Shown here: positions 23,561 to 34,696 of the stretch, in pieces
Layout: every line of letters begins with the position of its first letter
Position numbering within the stretch: the first letter of the stretch is position 1
Assembly (NCBI GenBank): GCA_031308135.1
Contig: JAHLJT010008756.1
Span: forward strand, 135,548,949 to 135,612,948
Length of the DNA: 64,000 bases
Direction: 5' to 3'
Origin: Acheta domesticus
Lineage: Eukaryota; Arthropoda; Insecta; Orthoptera; Gryllidae
Translations under genes and position numbers: made by a program
Notes under the pieces: model-generated
Seen by the model: only the letters and a program-made list of their open reading frames with translations
Database searches by the model: none
Told to the model about the DNA's origin: nothing

Positions 23561-24577
23561 TATCTCGTCATAGACTATTACGAGATCGTTGACATCATTC
23601 ACCTTAGGACGGTTATAATCGTGACCCGTTCCGAATTTATAGTAAAATTTTGGGCGCCAGGAACAGGTTACGTTAATTAAAACCAATGCTTCCACAGCTA
23701 ATTTTAACAAATGGATAAATGTCCGGCTGGGTTAATGGGTCCCGTTATGGATAATCGCTATCGCCTAGATAGCCGATTACTTGATGTGCCAACTATTCAG
23801 TATTGCGAGGAATCTGAAAGGGAATAATTATCTATCTCTAACTACTTAACAATTGTGATTGACCAAATGAAAATCTTTTCATTTCCAAAAGAGAAATTTA
23901 ACAATTTATTTACCTTCTGTTGACATTTGTTTTGTCTTTAGGTCATGACCTCGTTTTAAAATAATTCCTTTGTACTGCAGTACTGATCTAACGTCTTGAT
24001 CTACGACGCCCCGCAGTATCTTCCTACTTGAACGGAGATGAACCCAAGTCCAGCTTCTTTCTTCTGATCTTGCGACACTGCCGACGAATCCAGCCCTCAC
24101 TACCTAGAATATCTATTGGTTCTTACGTGATATTTAGTGCTCCTAATCCTCCCCAACTAGTGGTAAAACATTAAAGTCCAACACCGCAATATAAAAGAAA
24201 CTTTCAAAGTCCTCATCGAATTTACCTCTGCCCATCAACTTTCAGAGTCCGAAAAACTATTGAGTCTTACGTCAAAACTTACAAGGCCCACTCCCCTCAT
24301 GTTAATCTCGCGAGCGATCTGTACTACTCGACGACATCTATCAGAATGTCCTTTTCTCCACCGTTTTTCCGCCCTCAACGCTTCGGTATCCGTCCTTCGT
24401 TCCTCTTTCTTAAAACAAAACGACAAAATTCGACAGTCTATTCTCCCTCAGCCAATCCATTCATCTTTTATCAAACCGAGTTGCCCCGCCCTCGATAGTC
24501 ATTCCTTTTCAGACCAATCCCACATTATTTTATGTCTTTCTAGCCAGCGCCCCCACCTATTCAAGGCCTGAATGTAG
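23561..24577. other. intergenic, no supported gene
   Basis: Some frames here are open for 60-100 codons on either strand (24260-24571 plus; 23906-24100 minus), and composition is less AT-biased than elsewhere. I could not recognise a domain in any of them. They could be old transposon coding sequence. Confidence 0.35.
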
Positions 24578-24583
24578 TTTATT
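24578..24583 (-). terminator. candidate polyadenylation signal of the receptor gene
   Basis: AATAAA on the minus strand about 240 bp downstream of the receptor stop codon. It is the nearest good hexamer in the expected orientation; no transcript evidence is available. Confidence 0.3.
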
Positions 24584-24823
24584 GACCTTGCCAACCACTA
24601 CGCCGGCGTTGCTAAGGCTGTATATTGCCATTTGCAGACCCTTTTACCCAACCCATTTACAGCCAATGTTATTGACAAAGTATATAATATTTTGGTATAT
24701 CAGTATAATTTGTTAGACATCCAATTCTAAGGAATCCCTTGCCACTTAAGTACATTGGCCAAAATTGTTTCGCACTACCTTGCGAGCTTTGGATTAGATT
24801 GTCGATGTGGTGCGCCCAATTGG

Positions 24824-26260
24824 TCAGTTTTTCCCACCCCTGAAGGACTTTTTGGGAGCCCTCAACAGAAAAACGTCCAGGAGAAAACCGGCGACAGCAA
24901 CGCTTAAACCTACGCCAAGGACACATCCCGCGCCCACCATTTGCTTCAGCCTCAAGGGCCGAGGGGCTGCGGATTGCCTGGAGGGGTCCTCGGACTTGAT
25001 CACTCCGTTGGCGGCCATGTGATGGCGTTGCAATCGCCTCCAGTGCTCGAACAGCCCCGCTGCCACCAGGCGCTCCATCACCTGGCTGAACGAAGGGAAC
25101 AGCGGGGAGTTCTTGCGCAGGAAGAAGGCTAAATGCCCTGGCGGATTCACGCACTCCGGGACGAGGTGCAGCATCCGTTCGCCATTATAAGTGAGTTCTT
25201 CAACGCCGGAGTAATAGGAGTAGGCGAAAGAGTCTATCTGAATACCGATGTTTTCCCCACCCCTTATCTTCCGCATGATGTCCATCATATCGCCGTATTT
25301 TATTTTGCTAATCTTCCGTCGTATGTTCTGCAACGCTTGCGGAGCGTCCGCGTTTTCGTAGATGCTCGTGAGGCTGAACGCGAACACGCCGTCCACCACG
25401 CGCGCCACGTCGTCCAACGTGTGCAGGTCGGCGAGATGAGGCGGCGCCGTCAGGAAACCCAGCAGCTGACCCGTGTAGGCGTTGCCGAGCACCAGCGAGA
25501 ACAGCAGCAGCGCTCCCGTCAAGACGCGGCGGCGCAGAGAAGCTCCGGAGCAGCTGGCGCCGCCTGTGAGGATCACTTGAGTCACGTCTAGCACGGCGCG
25601 CATCAGCGCCGGCCATCTTCCGCCCTGGTGGTCGCCGTTGGGGTGGTAGCAGTGGACAGAGAAGCGCGTCAAGATGGCGGCCCCGAGCGACACCGAAATG
25701 GCCGCCCAAGCGAGCGGTGTAAATGGAAGCAGCAACACTTGCGCGAAGGGCACTGTACGGGCGCGGCGCACCACGATGCAGAACGGGTTCCTTATGATGG
25801 GAAGGGTGTAGTCCGCAAATTGATACCTGTCGTGGGAGTAGTAGAAGAAGGGGCCTGCTATGTCCACTGCAGCGCTTTGAACCAGGCCTATTACGCCATC
25901 GTACGTTCCATTGGTACTTATTCCAATAGTATCCGTAGTGGGTTTAACACGTTTTAAATGGACTCTTGTCTTTTCTTCGAATATATTAAGCGCATGGTGA
26001 AAAGTGCCGTCGTATATTCGTTTACCTTCTTTGTTTGTCCAGAAGTGCGACATAACAGTATGGTGATTTGCTATTTTGTAACAGTCAGTACTGGGTTGTT
26101 TCTTTAGAGAATCCTCAATATTTCTCTTACGTACAACATCACCCAGGAGAACGTGATGTCCTGGTGAAGAAAAATGGCCTCTGGAAAGTTTGCAAGGCAT
26201 TATCAACAAAATGAGGACGAGAGTTTTGATAAACGCCATCGTAGAGAACCCTTGGCTCAA
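24824..26260 (-). CDS. ionotropic receptor (divergent IR), intronless
   Basis: A 478-codon uninterrupted frame for a chemosensory ionotropic receptor, a ligand-gated cation channel of sensory-neuron membranes in the ionotropic glutamate receptor superfamily. The ATG at 26260 is followed by a second at 26239 (residue 8) that gives a cleaner signal peptide (MAFIKTLVLILLIMPCK), so translation may start there. The order is a short N-terminal region; an S1 lobe ending 'DYTLPIIRNPFCIVVRR' (about residues 150-168); M1 'VLLLPFTPLAWAAISVSLGA' (about 175-195); the pore segment near 'TQVILTGGAS'; M3 'GALLLFSLVLGNAYTGQLLG' then FLTAPP, the counterpart of the SYTANLAAF signature; an S2 lobe with 'VPECVNPPGHLAFFLRKNSP'; and a last membrane segment near the C-terminus. 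The length is at the short end for the family because no amino-terminal domain is present. The ligand is unknown. No intron and a GC-rich codon bias within AT-rich surroundings are notable; divergent IRs are often intronless. Large antisense open frames in 24.8-26.0 kb are shadows. Confidence 0.9.
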   Translation of the reverse strand: MSQGFSTMAFIKTLVLILLIMPCKLSRGHFSSPGHHVLLGDVVRKRNIEDSLKKQPSTDCYKIANHHTVMSHFWTNKEGKRIYDGTFHHALNIFEEKTRVHLKRVKPTTDTIGISTNGTYDGVIGLVQSAAVDIAGPFFYYSHDRYQFADYTLPIIRNPFCIVVRRARTVPFAQVLLLPFTPLAWAAISVSLGAAILTRFSVHCYHPNGDHQGGRWPALMRAVLDVTQVILTGGASCSGASLRRRVLTGALLLFSLVLGNAYTGQLLGFLTAPPHLADLHTLDDVARVVDGVFAFSLTSIYENADAPQALQNIRRKISKIKYGDMMDIMRKIRGGENIGIQIDSFAYSYYSGVEELTYNGERMLHLVPECVNPPGHLAFFLRKNSPLFPSFSQVMERLVAAGLFEHWRRLQRHHMAANGVIKSEDPSRQSAAPRPLRLKQMVGAGCVLGVGLSVAVAGFLLDVFLLRAPKKSFRGGKN

Positions 26261-28204
26261 AATGGCAATAATCCTTGCAGAGAGACCACTCAGCCTCGTG
26301 GTCTAATTCACTGAACTGACCTATAGAATTGTTGCTCGATCAATCAATACAAATTACAACCAGTATTTTCCCTCTGGGTAGTTTCACGGCATGGAAAACT
26401 CATGCGTGAAAAACAAATTCGTCCCTTCACGTGAAATAATCAATAAGGATTTTTAAATATTCGTAGTTCTCGTGTGTTAAATGATCACGGAAAGAATCAC
26501 TTACAAATTCCACCGTGCACGCAGCATGCAGCAATCATGCAAAGTAAAAAGACACTGAAATGTATTGTATTTTCAGTTGTTTTTGTTATTCAATTTACCA
26601 GAAACATTTCAACGTAGGAAATTCTATTGGACTAGTATGAGTCCTTTAATGTCTAAGTTGATTATAAGGAGAAAGAATAAAATAATGCTGTTTTAATTAT
26701 ATAAGTCTCAGATTTTTCAGAACAAACATTTTACCCTTATATATTAAATGATATGAAACAACGAAAATATTAGGGCGTATCTGATTCACCAATGAGCTTT
26801 ACTATTTGAACAAAGAACGTCAAATCATATTACAAATCCACACCTGCTTCAAAGCATTAGTTAGAGCGAATATTAAGATTAAGAAATACAGAACTACGAG
26901 AGCGGCGTGCCTGATGCTTCCGGCAACGCACGTGAAGTGCGTTGTATAGCAATGAGTTGAAGTGCATAGTGCAAGAAAGCAGTGATCCATTCGTGTTCGT
27001 AAACCAGGTTTAAAAGGCCTAGGACGCGTCGCTTCCGAATTATGTTTAATTATTATGTGTGATCCAAAATCTGTTATGTCAAAATCTACAAACGTCTATT
27101 TTTTCTCCTGAAATCTTTTGGATGTAGGACGGGTGTTATCCTCGAAACACCAGTAGCGCACTTACAAGATTTTGTGGTGTTGATGGGTTTTATAAACGGC
27201 TAAAAACTATTATCTTTTCTTAGCGTATGGTATACAATATAAAGAATTATGTTGGTTAAAATGTGAAATTTTTTTACCAATTTTCAATATAAAAAATTCT
27301 GGATGATACAACAGTGTATTCAGATGTATAATGAAGAAAATATAAATGCAGTTGTAGCTCAATGTGTATTTAAAGATATAAGTGAATAAAAAGCTGGAAA
27401 AATGTAAAAAAAGTTTTTTTTGTTATTTATGTTGGTAAATACGCGCCTAGCTCATTACCAACCAACCATTGAAACAACGCGTTAAGAGCGCGTCCACAAC
27501 AATGGGCGCTAAAGTGCTCGAGAGTTCATTAAAAATATTTTCCCCCCATTTTCGGGTTTAGATTTCGCCAGTGTTCATAAATCATTTGATAAATATGTCG
27601 TTGCCACAAACAGAATGTTTGGAAATAAATGTAAACAAAAATTCATTTTTACAATTGTTTTGTTATAGATATATTAAAGTTACACATTTTTAACATTCCA
27701 CTGAGTGTACTGACATTTGTAACCGTGAAGTTTATCTTGAAATTTATTTTAAGAAATAGATTCTGAATTTTTTGTCCTTTTTGGCCAATGTCGTCACTTT
27801 TGTCTCCCCCCCATTTGTTCCTTTGTTTTCTCGGATCGTACCGATCCATCGGCCGCCAGAATATTAGCCCCCTGTCCGTCCGTCAGACTGTTCCCTGTTC
27901 ATTTTGTATTTATAAAACACCAATAAAAATTGTGTGTACTATCATTGGTCATAGTTTTTATCAGTTGGGTTCGGGGTAAACCCCGAAACGTTGCTCTGTA
28001 AACTGTTATTTTTTGCTCTAAAGATCTGAATAAAAACATTTTTATGATATACAAACTGTCTGTTAATAAAAAATCTGTGGCCAAATTGAATTTACAGAGA
28101 AATTGAGTATACCCCGACACGTCACTTCGTAAACTCTGTCTCTCGATAAAAAATCAGTGGCCAAATAGGATTCATAACCATTTTGTATTTGTATTTAACC
28201 ATTA
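26261..28204. other. upstream of the receptor; no gene seen
   Basis: AT-rich sequence. A phrase CCCCGAAACGTTGCTCTGTA (27980-27999) recalls the 3' half of the hammerhead-like motif at 12205 but lacks the CUGANGA half; a related degenerate phrase CCCCGACACGTCACTTCGTA occurs at 28111. No promoter elements of the receptor could be assigned with confidence. Confidence 0.4.
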
Positions 28205-28590
28205 TGTTTTTAAAGGGCAATTGGAGTCCATGTTTAGTGGAATCGTGATATCGGGAAATCTATTGACAGTAAAACGTGTTGTCTGTCTCTTGTCAACGTT
28301 AGCGACTAAAACGTGTAGAGGATTTTCTCCAAAACATATCTCGATATTTCCTGGTCGATCTGAACAAACGGAAGGCCTTGCGAGTTGGAAGAGGATATTT
28401 TGATTTCGGGGGTACTTTACAAAATGTTTCTACAACATTCTCAATTTTTCTCAAAAATGGTTCCAAATGTAGTGATTAAACTTCGTCCTCATTTTGCATA
28501 AAAGATTTTTAAAATGGTTAGAGTCTCATTTTCATTAAAATCCGTAATTTTTCGAAAATTGCAAAACTTCAAAATTGTTTGTGTTCATTT
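28205..28590 (+). repeat. R1-family fragment
   Basis: It shows the R1 landmarks 'TCTGTCTCTTGTCAACGTTAGCG', 'GATATTTCCTGGTCGATCTGA', the box 'TTTTTCTCAAAAATGGTTCCAA' and 'TTTTTCGAAAATTGCAAAACTT' (each truncated or variant) in family order. Only the left third of an element is present. Confidence 0.6.
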
Positions 28591-28599
28591 TGTATTTGC

Positions 28600-28885
28600 C
28601 TTTAGCCATTATATGTCCGGGAAACGGGTAATCGGCCTCGGCGCCGTTGGATCCCGGGATCTCTACGCTGCCAGGAACACACGAATTCGCTTCACCCTCC
28701 TGACTTGACGTAGTTAACGAATTCGGCTAGCGGCGCCGGTTTCGCGGTCGTGGCCCTTCAGTAGAACCACCCCAGCATTCGCCTGGATGGCCTCACGAAA
28801 ACCCCGGTGATGATGGCCGGCACGGGGATTGAACCCGAGCCTCCTGATTGCCAAGTCAGCGCTCTAAGCACTGAACGTCTTCGCT
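28600..28885 (-). repeat. tRNA-derived SINE, reverse
   Basis: On the minus strand it opens with a tRNA-like head: an A-box region GTGCTTAGAGCGCTGACTTG, then a T arm with B box CTCGGGTTCAATCCCCG, about 45 bp apart. About 200 bp of unrelated body follow ('GGCGAATGCTGGGGTGGTTC', 'CGGCGCCGCTAGCCGAATTC'). The tRNA part lacks a clean 7-bp acceptor stem, so it is a SINE head rather than a tRNA gene. The phrase 'CAGGCGAATGC' is shared with the SINE-A copies. Confidence 0.6.
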
Positions 28886-29149
28886 GGAAATCCGAAACAT
28901 TTCAAAATCTACTTTCTGTTGGAATCCATGATTCTGAGTCAAACACGTTAAAGAAATTATTTATGTATTGACAGGGTTATGAGGAACACTGGTGTGAAAT
29001 GGCTCGCTCTGAATAATTCAAACTTTTTGCGCCACCCCGTGGATTTGCAAACAGTCTCGAAAGTAATAATTTTTCCCGAAAGGAAAATAAAGTTTCCTAC
29101 GTCATGTACTTGCACCTACCTCATGTGATTTACTATTACTCTGAGTTAC

Positions 29150-29486
29150 CTTCATGGCAGTGGATACGATCTGTCGCGGGGAAGAGGGGTGGGGGCAAGA
29201 TCGCCGGAGCGGGGGCAGGTACTTCTCCCGCGCCGCAAAACGAACGATTATGACGACAGGCTACAAGCACTAAAATTTGCACACGCGTCCGTCTCCCGCC
29301 GGGGTAAAAAACGAGCCCGTGGCGCGGAATGTTAAATGATTTCTGGAGATAAAGATCGACAAGCCGCATTCTCGTGCCCGAAATAGCTCGGCCGGCCGGT
29401 CCCCCGGGGCCCGTTGCCATCCCGGGCACGTCCGTCGGCCGGGCGACCCACCGGTCGCCCCGCCGCCCGCAGCGACTTGTGGAGAT
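29150..29486. other. GC-rich, CpG-rich patch
   Basis: An abrupt GC-rich stretch (for example GGCCGGCCGGTCCCCCGGGG at 29390) in AT-rich surroundings. Frames are open on the minus strand for about 95 codons, but the translations are low-complexity (Gly/Pro/Arg-rich) and resemble no domain. It could be a CpG-island-like regulatory region, an LTR remnant or an unrecognised exon. Confidence 0.3.
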
Positions 29487-30213
29487 GCGAGCGACATCAA
29501 TGGCGATGTTTTCAAAACATCAATGTCGATGTTTATAACATCGATGTTTTTTAGCATCGATTTTTTTTATTTTCCTTTTTTTTTCTCTGAAAGAAAAATT
29601 CTCTTGATCACAATACTGTAAAAGTTAAAAGAGGAAATACCGTAAACCCTCATTAACACGAATTCCAAGGGACAGAAAAATTCAGAGTTCGTGTTAAAAA
29701 AATCGTGTTATCCGATTATTATAAATGACCGTAATACCTTGGGTACCTTGCCGGGACCCAAGTTTTGTTCGTGTTCTGGAGAAGTGTTAAGCGAGTTCGT
29801 GCTAACGAGGGTAACTGATGATAACACAATTCACATGGTGGAACCAAAGGAACGCTGTTTGTACCACCTTCCTCGTCCAAACACTCTCGCCCTAGATGAC
29901 CTCCAACCCCAAGTATTTCCTCTTCCTTCATATTCATTTCGCACATTAGAAAGTGATCAACAAATGCGCTGTGGGCGAAGGGTCTGCCCCTTCTTCTCGT
30001 ACCCTTATTCGGCAAATTCGTAAACACATTGTCAAATTAAATTTTAATGCACGCGAATTTAAATGTTAGATGTTACTAAACCAGCTTGAAAACATCGATG
30101 TTGAAAAACATCGATTGTTCTTAGTCGATGTATTATTAACATGGATGTTTTAATTTTGATCATCGATGTTTGCGGACATCGACGTTTTGTTATCGATGTC
30201 ACATCACTAGTGA
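29487..30213. mobile_element. hAT-like non-autonomous element with ATCGATG motifs
   Basis: Two clusters of the near-palindrome ACATCGATGT (29497-29560 and 30090-30205, about ten copies including variants) bracket a non-coding interior. The right edge reads CGATGTCACATCACTAGTG. Subterminal clusters of a short motif are typical transposase-binding sites in hAT elements. A pogo-like MITE (29640-29817) has inserted inside. The left terminus is not sharply defined, so superfamily is inferred only from the right end and the clusters. Confidence 0.4.
29640..29817. mobile_element. pogo/Tigger-like MITE copy 1
   Basis: It is similar along its length to 57051-57235. Left end CCGTAAACCCTCATTAACAC, right end CTAACGAGGGTAACTG, which are inverted relative to each other; interior phrases 'GAGTTCGTGTTA', 'TTATAAATG.CCGTA' and 'GTGTTAAGCGAGTTCG' are shared by both copies. 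CAGT...ACTG-type ends with 'CCTC.TTAACACGAA' are characteristic of pogo/Tigger elements. A TA lies at the left flank (29638-29639); the right-hand duplication is not preserved. Confidence 0.65.
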
Positions 30214-30337
30214 CTAGGGCCTGGGAGAGGAGATTCCATTGCTCGCGCCCGTTGCACGTGTCATCTATTCTTCATATTTCACTTCGTAAAAAACATTACT
30301 AGTTTTTTCAATCATGATTATTTTTCCTTCTGTTCAC

Positions 30338-31060
30338 TGGCCGAGATTGCTCAGTGGCAGAATATCCGTTTCCGGGAGGTCCTAGGGTTCCAGTGCCGAC
30401 GTTGTTGGAATTTCGTCACAAACTAGATAAGAGTTCCCTGTCCGCAGCAGAATTCTCGCCGCTGGCTGATATGATCCGTAGTTTTCCGAGATTTCTCCAT
30501 TCACATGACGCCAATGTCGCCATCCTAACAAGCGGGCAACGGACCGCGCATGATCGTTTCTTCGTCTTTGCCCATTTTCTCTCCTTACACAATTACACTC
30601 ACCTTTACATGCATTACTATATCGAGAAACCAGTCACGTCTTAAGAGCTTATCGCGGCAGGGACAGTACCTTGCTGAAGAAGGTACCTGGAAAAGGAAAA
30701 ATCTTTCTTTCTCTCTCTCTCTGTGTCTGTCGCTCTCTATCTCTCTGTCTTTGTCTCTCTGTTTTTCTCTCTGCCTCTGTCTCTCTCTGTCAGTCTCTAT
30801 TTCTTTCTGTCTCTCTGTGTTTGTCTCTTTCTGTCTCTCTGTGTTCCTCTGTATATCTCTCTCTGTCTCTGCATGTCTCTTGCCTCTATGTCTCTCTCGG
30901 ACTGTCTGTGTCCGTCACTGCATTTCTCCGTCGCTCTCCGTCTCTGACTCACTCTGTCTCTCTTTCTCTGTCTCTCGCGCGTACCCGCCTGGTTCTCCTG
31001 GGCCTCACCCTACGTCGCTCAGCAATAAAGAAGCCCAGGTGAAGCGCAGTTTGAATGGAA
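30338..31060 (+). repeat. SINE-A copy, plus orientation, with pyrimidine microsatellite
   Basis: The head has an A-box-like ATTGCTCAGTGGCAGAAT (30348-30365) and a B-box-like AGGGTTCCAGTGCC (30382-30397). The body shares 'GGGAGGTCCTAG' and 'CAGAATTCTCGCCGCTGGCTGA' (here partly) with the minus-strand copies at 57985 and 61030. A (TCTC/TGTC)n pyrimidine tract occupies about 30700-30990 and generates long but meaningless Ser/Leu open frames. The SINE tail resumes about 30990. Confidence 0.55.
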
Positions 31061-31238
31061 ATTGAATTAAAATGAAGCGCAGTTTTGTTCTGAAGCGCCA
31101 TGTAGTGGAGTTACAACAGAATTAATAGCACGTAAACCTTCTGGGTGAAAAAACACGTAGAAGTGCAAACTTTCATGGAGATCGGTCATACAGTGTCGGA
31201 GCTTGCCTCATACACATACCAACATCCATTTATAGAGA

Positions 31239-31665
31239 GTGGCCTATTTAACTTGACAAATCAAAATAACTCGAAAAATATGCTACGTACAAAGAAATGC
31301 CAAAGGCAAAAAATTAATATCTCCAAAGGGTGCATCTGTCAGATCTAAAATCAGACTTCCCCGCTCGGCCCTTGAGGCTGCGGTGGGAGCCAAATTTGAA
31401 ATATTAAATCGGAGTCCGATATAAATATAAATCGGAGTCCCGTTAAATATTAAATGGGAGTCCGATGCCTTCGGGATTTAACATCTGCGAAATGCAGTTT
31501 CAAAGCCAGCTATACGCTGCTACTACTACAAAACTACTGCTAGTAATAATAACCCCTATTTTTTATTGCAGATTCGGATTCTACACTAAAAAGTACATAA
31601 GTTGAAATTTTTTGTACGTTGCACATTTTTCGAGTTATTTTGATCTGTCAAGTTAAATGGGCCAC
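31239..31665. mobile_element. foldback element with ~60-bp inverted ends
   Basis: Left arm GTGGCCTATTTAACTTGACA through 'ACTCGAAAAATATGCTACG' is repeated in inverse at 31605-31665 (ending 'CAAGTTAAATGGGCCAC'). The interior holds three partial repeats of AAATCGGAGTCC separated by about 20 bp (31407-31465). A TA microsatellite follows directly at the right edge. No coding capacity is seen. The family is unassigned. Confidence 0.65.
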
Positions 31666-31666
31666 C

Positions 31667-31668
<2 letters not shown>

Positions 31669-31722
<54 letters not shown>
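31669..31722. repeat. (TA)n microsatellite
   Basis: About 27 TA units directly following the foldback element. Confidence 0.95.
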
Positions 31723-31726
<4 letters not shown>

Positions 31727-32557
31727 AACTTACTGAATGTTTTTAAATAAGTAGTTATTTCATAAAACTTTTACATCCTTTTTTATGGTTCTTAAGGAGT
31801 TAAGGAGGACGTTATGTAATGATCCATATATCATTTGAATATATTTCTCTTAGTAAGACGATGCTGAAATGTTGAATTTGCGGTGATGTATTTTGCTTCA
31901 AAAGAATTAATTTCGTGCAAACGTTACTTTCGTGCAGGTGTAATATTTAAATTACTCGTATAATTGCGATAGATTTTTGACATTTTTATGCATATATAAA
32001 GGCGAAATACTGGATGACCATCAGCTCTGGATATTTAATTGATACCCTTTTTGACTTAAAAAGATTTGATCGGTGATTATGCTATAATTTAAAGAAATGG
32101 AACGTCACTTCAATGATATCAAGGCAAGCTTGAGTGATTTTATCCTTGTTTATATGTAAGATTTGCTGCAAATGCTGTAACAGTCGGGATACATTCACAT
32201 GTGTTTTTTTGTAGAAGTGTGAAATTACACCTGTTTCTAACTATTAAAATAATTGTAGATATGCATCGCAATCGCTTAATTTGAATTGGTATGGACTTTT
32301 AAAGCGATTCCTGAAGTACTAGTAGGCCAGAAATGGCAATATTATAATATTGGTGATGAAATGATGCGAGAAAATATGAGATGTTGAAGCGCCGTTAGTT
32401 TGTATTTTTGTGGTTGAGTAAGAGTTGTATGTGCACAGAGGCAAGCACCAAATAATTCTTCTCTGATGAGCTCACACAAAAGAAACATTCTTTTCATATC
32501 TAAAAATAACTTTATTTGTATAAATATTGCTACAAAATTATAATAATAATAAAAGAG
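31723..32557. other. AT-rich, no feature seen
   Basis: No coding or repeat feature was recognised in this stretch. Confidence 0.4.
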
Positions 32558-32670
32558 CGTGCAGGGCGGTGGGCGCTGGGCGCGGGCGGTGGGTGGGCGG
32601 GGCCGCGCGCCGCCCACAAGCGCGACGCCCAGAAGCGCCTCTGGAGCGTCGAGAGGAATTCAAATAAATA
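32558..32670 (+). other. GC-rich islet, possible unidentified exon
   Basis: A sharply bounded GC-rich segment in AT-rich DNA. One plus frame runs into HKRDAQKRLWSVERNSNK and a TAG at 32668-32670, with GC-ending codons like those of the BMP exons, and a possible acceptor TGCAG|GGCGG lies at its left. The upstream part of this frame is Gly/Ala/Trp-rich low complexity. No domain is recognisable; it may simply be GC-rich repeat DNA. Confidence 0.2.
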
Positions 32671-33473
32671 GTTTCTTACTCCATGTCCAAAGCATTATTT
32701 GCCTACGTCATTTATCCACTACTGCCATTTGAAATTTAGTGCCCCACATACACGTTCGTTGACAGAGATGCAGTTAGTTTCGTTGAAAATAGTTGAGATC
32801 ATTGAGGATTCATTTGGAATATTCTATGTTCCAAATGAAATACGAATTACTAGAAAGTGTAATGTGTGCGTGAGTTAGAGAATTTTTGTATATAACTTCA
32901 GTCTTTCTAGGTTCATGAGTAGTTATTCTTGATTTACAGCAACCGATTGACAACGGCAGTTATAAACGTTTTTTTTGGCAATTCGATATGTTGAATATCT
33001 GCCAGAATTCTTCCACACTTGACAAATGTGTTGCGTCTGCGTAATCGACTATTTCGTAATGTTGAGGCTTTTAGCGTATTGTCTGGTCTTCACAAATACT
33101 AATCGCGCACTTTTCCTTGTTACATCGCAGCGGGTGGTGCGGAAAGAAGAGCGCCCTGTCTGCGTCACGGCACTGCAGTGCTGTCAACTTCATCGACACA
33201 AAATTCAGCGTAACAGCGCGTCTTGGATTACATAACACTGAGAAACAAAGCGAGTTTTTTTTAATTCTGAAGAAATAATAGTTATAGAAACTATTGAGTA
33301 ACAAGGACCACCGTACGCACAGATCGTTAGAAGGAGAGAGCAAAAACTGAGGAGTCTGCATTGTAAAGGACGAAGTTAGGCAGCACTACATATTGAGCCG
33401 TGAATTTCCGAATGGAGCTCATATTTTCTACCGGGCCGTGTTGCGCCAGAACTAGGGAGCTGGAGGATCAAGA
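32671..33473. other. no feature seen
   Basis: No supported gene or repeat was found here. Confidence 0.4.
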
Positions 33474-33988
33474 CAGGGCTGCCAGATTGGAGAATTTTGT
33501 CCCCAAAATTGGGAACTTTATTTGTTGTAGGAAAAAAAGGGGAATATAAACGATCGGGGAAAGGTTTGGGGATTTTTTGGGGAAATTATTTTTTTATCGG
33601 GAGTCTAGATTGAAATATTTTCCTCTCCATTATTATGAATAAAAAAGGAATAACTGAAGTTATTATCTCTAATTTTTATGAATCAAGATGAGAAAAATAA
33701 ACGACAGGTATAAAGAAAGAAAAACGAAGATACGATAGGGTTTCGAGCTCAGATCACAAATATCCCTCTTCAATGGTTTCGACCAACTCAAAGAATGATG
33801 ACTGGTTGATTTGAATGTAAGTGAACAGGCGACTGGAATCGCTAGGGACAGTTCATATTGTTTATCATAATTTGGAGAGTATTTTTCATTTTAAAATTGG
33901 GGAATTTTGATTCATTGGGAGGAGGGTTATTTGGGGAAATTCCGTTGTAGTGGTAGGGAGAGATATCGCACCACACCTGGCAACCCTG
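33474..33988. mobile_element. MITE with CAGGGCTGCCAG ends
   Basis: Left end CAGGGCTGCCAGATTGGAGA, right end CACACCTGGCAACCCTG, giving a 12-bp inverted terminal repeat with one difference. The subterminal sequences carry repeated GGGGAATTT / GGGGAAATT phrases on the left (33540-33600) and right (33900-33945). It is non-coding, 515 bp. CAGGG-ended elements of this type are usually hAT, but the flanks show no clear 8-bp duplication. Confidence 0.5.
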
Positions 33989-34696
33989 GCAACCCAAGAA
34001 AACGTGCGCACATACAGTCCGATTTAAAGAAGTTGGGGATTGATATGTATTCTTCTGAAGCTGTTGCTTCATACAATATGAGTATATGATTCGGTTACTT
34101 TTAAAAGTATTTCTTTCAAGTGTTTATTGTCGTGTCCCGGGAACACATGCTCAGTGGGATGCAACCTGTCCACGACCTTTCCATTCGCAACTGTCAATCA
34201 CCAACTTCTTTTAACGCTTTGCACTCGTAAGCAAGGAGCACAATACGCGTCCTACAGCACGTACGGCATGTCAGAGATGCCACGAGAATAATGGCTACTA
34301 TCTCGTAGCTGTATGTAATGTGACACGTTCGTAGGGCATATCTCAGATGCCACACAAGAATACCTAATTATCTCCTAGGGCATGTCACAGATGTCCACAT
34401 ATTTTCCTTGTTTGTAAAAATAAAGTTCTCATTGTTGAATCGATCTGAGCTACTATTCTATTTTTAAACAATGTTAATGCAATTACGCGAGAACGAGCTG
34501 GGAAGGGGGAATCCCGATTATCGGCTTCGAGCTGTGCAGCCTTTTTCCATTGTCATCTTAGACATGCCTTACGAGTTGTAGGAGCTCGCTGTGCTGAGAA
34601 ATCTCCGAACGCAGAGAGCATTTATGGGTGGCACGTGCCACATGCCCTAGGCGTGCAAAGGGACCGTGGTCGTGTTGAGGCGGCCGGGCGGCGGCG
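33989..34696. other. 3' flank of the BMP gene
   Basis: Probable 3' untranslated or downstream region of the minus-strand BMP gene. A phrase GGCATGTCAGAGATGCCAC and two variants recur at 34263, 34339 and 34379. A minus-strand AATAAA lies at 34126-34131, about 570 bp past the stop codon, as a candidate polyadenylation signal. Confidence 0.35.

Noticed and set aside
24235..24600. LINE or Penelope-type reverse transcriptase coding region
   Set aside because: A few phrases looked suggestive, but no catalytic motif (such as a DD pair) is present in any frame.
24669..25957. Long plus- and minus-strand open frames overlapping the ionotropic receptor
   Set aside because: They are frame shadows of the GC-rich receptor gene; only the 24824-26260 frame shows membrane segments and channel motifs.
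28790..28885. A functional tRNA gene on the minus strand
   Set aside because: A and B boxes are good but no complete acceptor stem pairs, and a SINE body follows.
30550..31065. 171-, 123- and 74-codon Ser/Leu-rich frames
   Set aside because: They are translations of the TCTC/TGTC pyrimidine microsatellite.
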